From positions 1-34,948 of the forward strand of contig JAGFJD010000088.1 in the NCBI GenBank assembly GCA_024102975.1: DNA of 34,948 nucleotides, given 5' to 3'. Below are positions 14,553 to 22,065 of this stretch, piece by piece; the stretch's first letter is position 1, and each line of letters begins with the position of its first letter. The notes beneath the pieces are model-generated. The model ran no database searches. It worked only from the letters and a program-made list of their open reading frames with translations, and was not told where the DNA came from. The DNA comes from Phaeodactylibacter sp. Lineage in GTDB: Bacteria > Bacteroidota > Bacteroidia > Chitinophagales > Saprospiraceae. A program made the position numbers and the translations under genes.

Positions 14553-15035
14553 TCACCCCACGTTCTTCACCACCCGCCGGAAGGGCGTAAAGATCAGGGC
14601 GTTGTCTACGCGGTTGATGCCGATCACGAACTCTTCGAGATTGAAGACGAAGACTTTGGGCCGGAACGGGTCGGGATCTTCGGAGACGAGGCCCGGGTTG
14701 ATCTCTACGGCGCCGATCAACGCCATGGACTGGAACATTCGGTTGAAAACGACGGTCCACTGGCCTTTGGGCGTGACCTCCACCTTTACGGTTCCGCTTT
14801 TGCTGGCTTCCCCGCGCAGCAGGGTGTCGGCGGCGGATAATTCGGAAGTACCTGTGCCACCTGTTGATGCATCCGCCATTTCGTCGGCAGACAAGCTGGT
14901 GGCCACGGCGATCTGCCCTTTTAACAATCCCACCAGGATCATTTTTTCTTTTTGCAGGGCAAATGGAATAGCCCTGCCGCTATCGATCAGGTACAGGGTA
15001 TTCATGTCAGTGGATAGGGTAATGCTATTTACCAT
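14553..15035 (-). CDS. Small protein of unknown function
   Basis: Starting at the ATG at 15035, this is a 160-aa protein (MVNSITLSTDMNTLYLID...). The frame stays open upstream to 15428, but there it runs antiparallel in phase through the neighbouring gene and has a Gln/Arg/Pro-rich, shadow-like composition, so the longer version is rejected. The protein has a hydrophobic beginning, a Ser/Thr/Ala/Asp-rich central stretch (about 48-70) and a hydrophobic/aromatic C-terminal half (VFNRMFQSMALIGAVEINPG). No signal peptide is evident. It follows the 464-aa gene on the same strand by 65 bases, so the two may be co-transcribed. I do not recognise a family. Confidence 0.65.
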   Translation of the reverse strand: MVNSITLSTDMNTLYLIDSGRAIPFALQKEKMILVGLLKGQIAVATSLSADEMADASTGGTGTSELSAADTLLRGEASKSGTVKVEVTPKGQWTVVFNRMFQSMALIGAVEINPGLVSEDPDPFRPKVFVFNLEEFVIGINRVDNALIFTPFRRVVKNVG

Positions 15036-15100
15036 AGGATAGGCCTTTAGGTCAAAAGTAGGCAATCCGGAGTGGATTTCGGAACGATTGCGACAGAAAA

Positions 15101-16495
15101 TTAGGAGGCTGTCTTTTTCCGTTTCCGGCGGGTCTTGAACATTTCGACCACTTCCTTTTCCTTCAGGAAGCCAAAGTCCTGGAAGGCGGTGGAAACGAAC
15201 TTCTTGATGTCCTGGTAATCCTTGCCGCGCTTGTCGGTATAGCGTTTGAGCAACTTCCTGACGTAGCGCAGGGAAAGCAGCTTGAGCTGCTGGTTGAACT
15301 GCTGGTTGGCGAAGATAGACATGTACACCGGGAAGAGTTTGGAGATCTCGAAATACTCGGCGTAATCTTCCACCTCCAGGTTGTCGATCAACCGGGCGAA
15401 GTAGTTGTAGATCGTTTGCCGTACACACTCGTTGATCGTGGAAAGGCCTTCGTAGCGCACATAGAAAGCTTTAATCGCATCCTGGGCCTCCTCGTTGATA
15501 TAGCCTTTGGTGTGCACGATGTCCATCAGCTCGTAATAATCCCGGAGGTCGTCCCCGATCGATTTGTCGACGACGGCGGAGAGGCGGAGGTCGGCACGGG
15601 GGTCCAGGTCGACATCCGGCCGGTTGTGGAGCTGGAGGATGTATTCCAGGAAGTGTTCCACAAATTCCGGCATGCTGGTGCGGACGTCGTTGAAGTGCCT
15701 GGACAGCTCTTTGTGGGTTTTCTCTTCCAGGTCGAAGAAGGCGGCGAACAGGACCATGATCTCCAGGTGCTCGCGGTTGCCCTTGAATTCCTTGTTGGCG
15801 ACCAGAGCGGAGAGTTCCGGGATGATGTTGGTATTGTCCGCCCTGCGGCCGACGCGGTGGAGGATGAAGCTCTTGAGCGGAGAATAGAGGATCTTCAGGT
15901 CGGAGAGGGTCTCCGGGAATTCCGCGGCGTGAAAGTGGTCACTGACGAACTGGCGCTGATACCGCTCGTAACCGGCCTGCCGCTCCACGGGCAGGCGGTA
16001 CCGGTCCAGTTTCTGGCTCTGGAGGAAATAGCGCACTCTTTTGTTCTCTATGCTGTTGATCAGGTTGGTCACCCAGATATCGCTGCTCATGGCGAACCCC
16101 ATCTGAATGGATTGCCCGATGCGCTTGCGCAGAATGTCGAAGTTGGAAGAATAGCAGATGGCCAGCAGGACATCCTTGAAATGATCCTGCGGGCGGACGT
16201 ATTTGAATTCGGCGTCCACTTCTCCGCGCAGGACGGAGAAGCCCAGGATCTTGGGCAGGTAGAGTCCTTCGAATTCCGGTTCCAGAAGGACTTTTTCCAG
16301 CGAGATCAGCTGCAGGGGATCCTTCTCCGCCACTTCATCGTACAGCGCGGCGATACGGGGTTCGAACAGTTCCTTGAGCTGCATGTAGTATTCTTCTTCC
16401 TCTTCCTCCAGATACTGGCTCAGCTCGTCCGACTCCTGGATGTCATTAGCTATTTCTTCCAGCCTTTTGATATATTCTTTACCGAGATCCTGCAT
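15101..16495 (-). CDS. Cytoplasmic helical protein of unknown function
   Basis: The 464-aa protein begins with an acidic coiled-coil-like segment (about 5-60, with a run of Glu near 30-36), continues as an all-helical body rich in Leu, Phe, Tyr and charged residues, and ends in a very basic tail (TRRKRKKTAS). There is no signal peptide, membrane helix or recognisable catalytic motif. The basic tail could bind nucleic acid or phospholipid, but that is a guess. It lies downstream of rpsP on the same strand, with a strong hairpin between them that ends 18 bases before this start codon. I recall similar unnamed proteins in the Saprospiria but cannot name a family. Confidence 0.72.
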   Translation of the reverse strand: MQDLGKEYIKRLEEIANDIQESDELSQYLEEEEEEYYMQLKELFEPRIAALYDEVAEKDPLQLISLEKVLLEPEFEGLYLPKILGFSVLRGEVDAEFKYVRPQDHFKDVLLAICYSSNFDILRKRIGQSIQMGFAMSSDIWVTNLINSIENKRVRYFLQSQKLDRYRLPVERQAGYERYQRQFVSDHFHAAEFPETLSDLKILYSPLKSFILHRVGRRADNTNIIPELSALVANKEFKGNREHLEIMVLFAAFFDLEEKTHKELSRHFNDVRTSMPEFVEHFLEYILQLHNRPDVDLDPRADLRLSAVVDKSIGDDLRDYYELMDIVHTKGYINEEAQDAIKAFYVRYEGLSTINECVRQTIYNYFARLIDNLEVEDYAEYFEISKLFPVYMSIFANQQFNQQLKLLSLRYVRKLLKRYTDKRGKDYQDIKKFVSTAFQDFGFLKEKEVVEMFKTRRKRKKTAS

Positions 16496-16513
16496 ATTAG
16501 GGCCATTTTAAAG

Positions 16514-16552
16514 GCAAACCTGATAGTGCAAATTAAGCACTACCAGGCTTGC
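16514..16552 (-). terminator. 16-bp hairpin between rpsP and the downstream gene (terminator or leader structure)
   Basis: On the minus strand, 16552-16537 pairs with 16529-16514 over 16 consecutive positions, two of them G-U wobbles, around a 7-base loop. On the plus strand the two wobbles become A-C mismatches, so the structure is adapted to a minus-strand RNA. It follows the rpsP stop by about 90 bases and ends 18 bases before the next start codon. CTTTAAAA follows, a weak U-run, so it could be an rpsP terminator or a structure controlling the downstream gene. Confidence 0.7.
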
Positions 16553-16642
16553 ATATGAATAGAATTAAAAGTATAGCCTTGTCTGGCATTGCAAATATAC
16601 TCAAACCCGAGAATATTGCCAAATGCCGGACCGCACCGAAAT

Positions 16643-17128
16643 TTACTCTTCTTCGCCGGCGGCTGCCTCGGTGGCCGGCACCTCTTCAACAGCTTCAACG
16701 GCAGGTTCTTCCTTCGGCGGCGCCGTGCCGGAAACCTTGGCGTTGAACTGCCGCTGCTCCTCAGCGCTTTTCTCGAAGCGGGCGGCGATCTTCGCTTCTT
16801 TGGCTTCTACCCAGTCCTGATATTTTTTCTCTGCCTCTTCGACGGCCATCGCTCCCTTTTTCACGCCCCGCATGAGGTGCTTCTTGTAATAGACCCCTTT
16901 GAAACGCAGGATGGCACGCACCGTGTCAGTCGGCTGGGCGCCTTTCATCAGCCAGTCGTACGCCTTGTCCCGGTCGATATCAATGGTCGCCGGCTTGGTC
17001 ATCGGGTTATAAGATCCCAACCGCTCGATAAACCTTCCATCCCGCGGAGACCGCGCATCGGCTACCACAATGTGATAGAAAGGGCGCTTTTTCCTGCCCT
17101 TCCTCTGTAAACGCATCTTTACTGCCAT
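16643..17128 (-). CDS. rpsP: Small ribosomal subunit protein S16 with an acidic C-terminal extension
   Basis: Residues 1 to about 85 are a clear S16 ([52 protein letters not shown]), which binds 16S rRNA and helps assemble the 30S body. The protein is 161 aa, with about 75 extra C-terminal residues that are first Lys/Glu-rich helical and then Ala/Glu/Pro-rich. Such tails are common for S16 in Bacteroidota. In many bacteria rpsP is followed by rimM and trmD; here the downstream neighbour is an unknown gene, so the usual cluster is broken. A good -33/-7 promoter lies about 70 bases upstream. Confidence 0.97.
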   Translation of the reverse strand: MAVKMRLQRKGRKKRPFYHIVVADARSPRDGRFIERLGSYNPMTKPATIDIDRDKAYDWLMKGAQPTDTVRAILRFKGVYYKKHLMRGVKKGAMAVEEAEKKYQDWVEAKEAKIAARFEKSAEEQRQFNAKVSGTAPPKEEPAVEAVEEVPATEAAAGEEE

Positions 17129-17195
17129 GTTAAAATTATGTAGATTAAACCATACCCGCTTACCTTGAAATCAAGCGGCGGGTTTTTAACGGCGG

Positions 17196-17226
17196 CAAAG
17201 ATAGCCTTTTTGTTTTGGCTTGCCAA
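17196..17226 (-). promoter_or_regulatory. Candidate rpsP promoter (Bacteroidota type)
   Basis: On the minus strand TTGG (17226-17223) is followed after 19 bases by TATCTTTG (17203-17196), an exact TAnnTTTG -7 box. Spacing and sequence fit the Bacteroidota primary sigma factor, and the start codon is 67 bases further on. Confidence 0.55.
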
Positions 17227-17427
17227 CCTTTTTTGTCACTGCCGCCGTATTTTTCTCCCCGAAATGCCGGCGGTTGGAGAGCAGCGCCTCCCCGGCCTGT
17301 TTTTTTCGGCAATTGCCGCCGTATTTCTGCATTTATCCTTATTTTGTTTTACTTTTGGAAAGACAGGAGCACCCGCTCCGGAATTCCCCCTTCTCCGGTG
17401 AATCGCAACGACAATCCCCCCGCATTC

Positions 17428-17444
17428 TGTGAAACTGTTTCACA
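17428..17444. promoter_or_regulatory. Perfect 17-bp palindrome, candidate operator
   Basis: TGTGAAA-CTG-TTTCACA is a perfect 7+3+7 dyad about 100 bases upstream of the start at 17541. It is short, in a plausible promoter position and not followed by a T-run, so a dimeric repressor or activator site is more likely than a terminator. The regulator is not identifiable from this. Confidence 0.45.
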
Positions 17445-17540
17445 AAGGCTTACGTACATCTAGTGAAGTATGCCGACAGGCCGCCCCTCCCGGCCGCACC
17501 GGCCCGAAACCGATTAACTACTTGACGAACACTATGAACT

Positions 17541-20234
17541 ATGCGCCCACTCCTATACTTGATGTGCTGCTTCCTGCTGCTCTGCTTTCCTCTTTTGGGA
17601 GGCCACCGGGGCAACCCGGAGAGCGCCCGGCTGCCGGCAACCCCGCTCCTGTCCGGCATAGAAACGGATGACTCTTTCCCGGTCCGGCGCCTCGTCGAAG
17701 ACGTCTTCATCTCCGGCGCCTGCAATACCATCACCAACATCCGGGGCATCGGCGACAAGAAGGGCATTGGCTACTTTCAGAACGGCGGCGCCAGCATTGG
17801 CATCAGCCGGGGCGTCGTCATCTCCACCGGTCCGGTCGGCAATGCCGAAGGGCCCAATACAGCCACCGACCGCAGCGGCGACTTCCACGACAACAACGGC
17901 GACCCCGACCTGGACATTATGGCCACCGGGCCGGTCAAGGACGCCGTGGGCATAGAATTCGACTTCATGCCCCTCGACTCCATAGTCACCTTTAAATACG
18001 TCTTCGCCTCCGAGGAATACTGCGAATTCGTAGGCAGCATCTACAACGACGTGTTCGGGTTCTTCATCCAGGGGCCGGGCATCCAGGGCGGCTTCTCCAA
18101 TGGCGCCCGCAACGTGGCCCTCATCCCTGGCACCGAGGATTTCGTCAGCATCAACTCCGTCAATTTCCAGCAGAACGAAAGCTACTACATCCGCAACGAG
18201 CTGCCCGACGACGCCGAGCTCTGCGGCCTGCCCCCCGCCACCGGCAGTTTCCACAGCCAGGTCGAATACGACGGCTTCACCCGCCTGATGACCGCCGTGC
18301 TGCACCTGCAGCCCTGCCAAACCTACCACATCCGGCTGGTGGTGGCCGATGTGGGCGACAATTTCTACGATTCCGCAGTTTTCCTCGCCGCCGAAAGCTT
18401 CAACCTCGGCGGAAAGGTCGAAATATTCGCCGGGACCGGCACCTCGCCGGAAAACCCCTCCTACGAGGGTTGTCAGGACGCCTACTTCGTCTTCGAACGC
18501 CCGCCTGGCAGCAACCAGCAGTTCCCGCTGACGGTCAACTATACCGTCTCTCCCATCAGCACCGCCGTGGCGGCCGCCGACTTCGTGCCGTTGCCCGGTT
18601 CGGCCACCATCCCGGCCGGGCAGCCTTCCGTACTGGCACCGGTGAATCTCATTAATGACGGCCTGCCGGAACCGGTCGAGAGCCTCGTCCTGGAACTGGA
18701 TATCCCCTGTGCCTGCTACACGGATACGGCCCGGATGTTTATCGCCGACAGCCCGCCGGTCGCCGTCCGGCTCGACGATTTCGGGCTCTGCGAGAACGGC
18801 AGCGCCACCATCCGCCCGGCAGTACAGGGCGGCACCGCCCCCTTCGCCTACGCCTGGAACACCGGCGGGCAGGGCCCCTCCCTGGCCGTCTCGGCCGGAG
18901 GGCCCCCGCTGTATGCCGTAACCGTTTACGACGCCTGTGGAAACAGCGCCACAGACAGCGCCACGTACTTTCTGGCCCAGCCGCCGGAAGCTGCCCTCAG
19001 CGGCCAGGCCTCCATCTGCGAAGGCGATACGGCGCTGCTGCCCGTAACCCTCCGCGGCAACCCGCCCTGGAGCATCGCCTATAGCCTCGACGGCGTGCCC
19101 CAGCCCGAAATAACCAGGATCGACAACCCCGGTTTTCACCTGCCGGCCTCCCTGCCCGGCACCTACGCTCTGCTGGGGGTCTGGGATGCAGCCTGCGAAG
19201 GCTATGCTTCCGGACAGGCCGAAGTCGAAGTGCGCGGCGTTACCCTGAAGGCCGAACGCCGGCATGTGTCCTGCCCGGATGCTGCCGACGGCGCCATACG
19301 GGTCGAGATCACCGGGGGCATACCGCCCTTCCAGTACCATTGGCAGGAAAATATCGGGAACAGCCTCTCCCCCCAGGGGCTGCCGGCAGGCACCTACCAC
19401 CTGTCGGTAACCGACGGCTCCGGCTGCGGCAAAGAGATGGCCTTCGAAATTGAAGCGCCTCCTCCCCTGGAACCCCTGAAACCCGACTGCATCCTGCTCG
19501 CCGAGGGGCGCCTCGTCCTTGACGCCGCCGGCGGAACGCCACCCTATTTGTATTCGCTGGACGGCGATGCCTTCTTCAGCGATGCCTTGTTCGACGGGCT
19601 GGAGGCCGGGCGGCAATATGACATCACCATTCAGGACGCCGCCGGCTGCCTCCTGAACCAGGACTTTATCATGCCCGCCCCCTACGACGGACAAATGGTG
19701 GCCCTCCCCGAACAGATGGAGGCCGCCGTGGGCAGACGCATCCTGCTCCAGCCCGGCCTCTTCATCCCCGAATCCCTCATCGGCGCTATCCGCTGGACAC
19801 CGGCCACCGGCCTGAGCTGTGCGGACTGCCTCCACCCCGAACTGATACCCCTGGAGGACCGTACCTATACCTTGCGCATCGTCGACATCTATGGCTGCAC
19901 TGCCGAAACGTCGGTAAAAATCAAGGTTGAGAACAAGGCGGCCATCTATGTGCCTACCGCCTTTTCTCCCAACGGCGACCACATCAACGACCGCTTCGCC
20001 GTCTATGCCAATACCTTCCAGGTCGAAGAAATTGCCACCTTCCGGGTATTCGACCGCTGGGGCAACCTGGTTTACGAACGGAAGGAATTTCCGCCTAATG
20101 ACGAATCCGCCGGCTGGGACGGCACCGCCCGCGGCAAACCCCTCAGCGCCGGCGTATATGCTTATATGGTAGAAGTGAAACTCGTCAACGGCGGCAGGCA
20201 GCTCGCCGGCGGGCATGTGGTATTGATGAGGTAA
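17541..20234 (+). CDS. Large secreted surface protein: choice-of-anchor L, Calx-beta-like and SprB-type repeats, T9SS type B sorting domain
   Basis: The 897-aa protein starts with a signal peptide ([18 protein letters not shown]). Residues about 45-295 look like a choice-of-anchor L domain ([43 protein letters not shown]). A Calx-beta-like segment follows at about 300-395 ([37 protein letters not shown]). Next come SprB/PKD-like repeats with the pattern GG-PPF-Y-W...L-AGTY-L-VTD-SGC. The last ~95 residues ([50 protein letters not shown]) are the gliding-motility-associated CHU_C/type B signal for export by T9SS to the cell surface. An adhesin-like role is likely; no enzyme domain is seen. The start at 17541 gives the signal peptide directly. 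Confidence 0.93.
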   Translation: [897 protein letters not shown]

Positions 20235-20237
20235 AAG

Positions 20238-20350
20238 GTGTGCATTCGTGCATGTGTGCATTCGTAGGGTTCCCATCCCGAATGCACCTGTACACGAATG
20301 TACGCCCGTCCTCGCACCTCGGCCGGGTAAAAATACACGAATGCACAAAC
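20238..20350. repeat. Cluster of GTGCATTCGTG motifs between convergent genes
   Basis: The word TGTGCATTCGT occurs at 20239 and again near 20254, and its complement ACGAATGCAC occurs near 20278 and 20337; a related ACACGAATGTACG lies near 20293. The outermost copies (20239-20250 and 20336-20347) form a perfect 12-bp inverted repeat, so either transcript could fold here. It fills the gap between the surface protein and Lrp genes and may act as a two-way terminator. Confidence 0.7.
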
Positions 20351-20356
20351 ACCCCC

Positions 20357-20839
20357 CTACCCTTCCTCCTCCGGCCCCAGGATATTGATTGGCCGGTCGA
20401 TGCTTTCCTGCAGGGAGATGATGGTTTCCGTGCGTTGAATACCGGAAATTTTCTGGATTTTGTCATGCAGCACTTCGCGCAGGTGGTCGGTGTCGCGGCA
20501 GATGATCTTGGCGAAGATGTTGTAAAGCCCCGTGGTGTAATGGGCGGCAACGATCTCGGGGATTTTCTCCAGCTCCAGGGCCACGTCGTCGTAAAGAGAG
20601 CTCTTGTCGAGGTAAATGCCGAGGAAGGCGCAGATATCGTATCCAAGCTTGTTGTAGTCGACGGTGAGGTTGTACCCCTTGACGATACCGGCTTCCTCCA
20701 GTTTTTTCATCCGGACGTGAATGGTCCCTCCGGATACGTACAACTGCTTGGCAATATCGGTATAGGCTTTCTTGGAATTTTCCATGAGGATGGAAAGGAT
20801 TTGCCTGTCCAGTTTATCAATTTCTGTACCTTTCGACAT
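20357..20839 (-). CDS. Lrp/AsnC-family transcriptional regulator
   Basis: The 160-aa protein has an N-terminal winged helix-turn-helix (LDRQILSILMENSKKAY-TDIAKQLYVS at about 10-36, recognition helix GGTIHVRMKKLEEAGIV at 37-53) and a C-terminal RAM ligand-binding/oligomerisation domain at about 66-148 (ICAFLGIYLD, VAAHYTTGLYNIFAKIICRD). Lrp/AsnC proteins sense amino acids or related small molecules and act as octamer-like assemblies. The length is typical. It stands alone with its own strong promoter and a good ribosome site (AAAGGA about 7 bases before ATG, unusual for this genome). The ligand and regulon cannot be told; autoregulation is usual in the family. Confidence 0.95.
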   Translation of the reverse strand: MSKGTEIDKLDRQILSILMENSKKAYTDIAKQLYVSGGTIHVRMKKLEEAGIVKGYNLTVDYNKLGYDICAFLGIYLDKSSLYDDVALELEKIPEIVAAHYTTGLYNIFAKIICRDTDHLREVLHDKIQKISGIQRTETIISLQESIDRPINILGPEEEG

Positions 20840-20866
20840 AAACTTCCTTTATTGTTAATCCTTTAA

Positions 20867-20898
20867 CAAATTTAGTTTTCTACCTCGCAATTATCAAA
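20867..20898 (-). promoter_or_regulatory. Promoter of the Lrp/AsnC gene
   Basis: On the minus strand TTTG (20898-20895) is followed after 20 bases by TAAATTTG (20874-20867), which matches the Bacteroidota -33 TTTG / -7 TAnnTTTG promoter in both sequence and spacing. The start codon begins 27 bases downstream of the -7 box. A second TAnnTTTG match (TAACTTTG, 20902-20895) overlaps the -33 box. Confidence 0.7.
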
Positions 20899-20969
20899 GT
20901 TAAGTGTAGTTTCTTTTTATTTTTTGATTTTTTTACAAGCGGGGCGGGCAGAACAAATTGTAAACCACG

Positions 20970-21002
20970 TTGAGGCAGGTATATAAAATATTGGTACATT
21001 TG
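20970..21002 (+). promoter_or_regulatory. Promoter of the lipoprotein-YjjX operon
   Basis: TACATTTG at 20995-21002 matches TAnnTTTG exactly, with TTG at 20970-20972, 22 bases upstream. The lipoprotein start codon at 21030 is 27 bases further on. This placement argues against a translation start at 20970, which would lie within the promoter. Confidence 0.55.
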
Positions 21003-21029
21003 CGGCAAGCCGCTATAATAGCTAATGTT

Positions 21030-21437
21030 ATGAAACGATCAAGCCTACTCACTCCCGTGCTCCTCCTGTCGGTTGTACTGATGGGTTCCTCCTGTGGCAG
21101 CGAACCCGAAAACCAGCAGGAACTCCTGGTCGGCCGATGGGAATTGACGGAAGCCACCCGCAACGGGAGCCCCACGGAGTCGCTCTCCGACCTCTACTTC
21201 GTATTTCGCGCGGACGGCACCATGAACACGAACCTGCCGGTTCCCGGCCTGAAAGAAGAGAACAAATACAAGCTGGAAGGCCGAAACCTATACCAATACA
21301 GCGATGAAATGCCGGATGAACTGGCCTACTACATCAACGAGATCGGGGATTCCACGCTGGTCCTGAATACCGAGCTGCGCAACTTCAGGTTCAGCTTCGT
21401 CCTGAAAAGGCAACCGGAAAAGGAACAGTTGCAATGA
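21030..21437 (+). CDS. Lipocalin-like lipoprotein
   Basis: Starting at the ATG at 21030, the 135-aa protein has a lipoprotein signal peptide (KRSSLLTPVLLLSVVLMGSSC) with the lipidated cysteine at residue 22, followed by a Ser/Glu/Asn-rich linker. The mature part (LLVGRWELTEATRNG near 33-47, then FRADGTMNTN, LEGRNLYQY, STLVLNTE) has the W-rich first strand and alternating strands of the small lipocalin-like domains common in Bacteroidota lipoproteins. The frame is open to 20970, but that longer start would bury the signal peptide. Its stop overlaps the next gene's start by four bases (ATGA), so the two are translationally coupled. The ligand is unknown. Confidence 0.85.
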   Translation: MKRSSLLTPVLLLSVVLMGSSCGSEPENQQELLVGRWELTEATRNGSPTESLSDLYFVFRADGTMNTNLPVPGLKEENKYKLEGRNLYQYSDEMPDELAYYINEIGDSTLVLNTELRNFRFSFVLKRQPEKEQLQ

Positions 21438-21970
21438 TCGTCGTCGTTGCATCAGAGAACCCCGCCAAGCTTCTCGCCGTGCAGCAGGCCTTCCAGGCCG
21501 CCTTCCGGATCGATGCGGAAATGCAGGGCATCAGCGTCGGCAGCGGGGTAGCGGAGCAACCGCTGAGCGACGAAGAGACCTTCCGCGGCGCCCGCAACCG
21601 GGCGCACAACGCCCGCCGCGCCCTGCCCGGCGCCGACTACTGGGTGGGCGTCGAGGGCGGCATTGAGGATACGGCCAGCGGCATGGATGCTTTTGGCTGG
21701 GCCTATGTCTGCTCCCCGCTCCGGGAAAGCCATGCCCGCTCCGCCACCTTCCCCCTGCCGCCCACCGTGGCCGAACGCATCAGGGCCGGCAGCGAACTGG
21801 GCCCCATCATGGACGAGCTGTTCAACAAAACGGAAAGCAAAAAGAAAGGCGGCGCCGTCGGCCTGCTGACCAACGGCCTGGTCACCCGCGACGCCCTCTA
21901 CGCCCAGCCCCTGATCATGGCCCTCATCCCTTTTTTACACCCGGGGTTGTGGGCACAGGCACCAGGGTAG
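21434..21970 (+). CDS. yjjX: Inosine/xanthosine triphosphatase, YjjX (DUF84) family
   Basis: The 178-aa protein fits the YjjX family, which hydrolyses non-canonical ITP/XTP to remove deaminated purine nucleotides from the cytoplasmic pool. Visible signatures are VVVASENPAKLLAVQQAF at the N-terminus, QPLSDEETFRGARNRA near 43-58, the acidic YWVGVEGGIED near 70-80, and the GAVGLLTNGLVTR segment near 140-152. Length is normal. It overlaps the lipoprotein stop by four bases, an odd partnership for a housekeeping nucleotide-cleaning enzyme. The final ~10 residues are probably unstructured. Confidence 0.92.
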   Translation: MIVVVASENPAKLLAVQQAFQAAFRIDAEMQGISVGSGVAEQPLSDEETFRGARNRAHNARRALPGADYWVGVEGGIEDTASGMDAFGWAYVCSPLRESHARSATFPLPPTVAERIRAGSELGPIMDELFNKTESKKKGGAVGLLTNGLVTRDALYAQPLIMALIPFLHPGLWAQAPG

Positions 21971-22065
21971 CAATTCAAACATCGCACCTCATACATTTTA
22001 ACCGGCTCGCAGAGACGGTCAAACCTCACAAATCCCAGGCTTCACCCATTTGCGATGACGTAACG

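Larger units (their letters stand above)
17129..17540. other. 412-bp divergent intergenic region
   Basis: The region between rpsP and the large surface protein gene carries the rpsP promoter (17196-17226, minus strand) and a perfect 17-bp palindrome (17428-17444). No gene is seen; the short open frames here have composition unlike the neighbours. Confidence 0.65.

Noticed and set aside
14553-15428. 291-codon version of the small unknown gene
   Set aside because: The extra N-terminal part overlaps the 464-aa gene in another frame and has Arg/Gln/Pro shadow composition; the ATG at 15035 lies in the real gap.
17553-20348. Long minus-strand frame (931 codons) opposite the surface protein
   Set aside because: The plus-strand protein has a signal peptide and a full T9SS sorting domain; the antisense frame is Gly/Val/Ala-rich with no domains.
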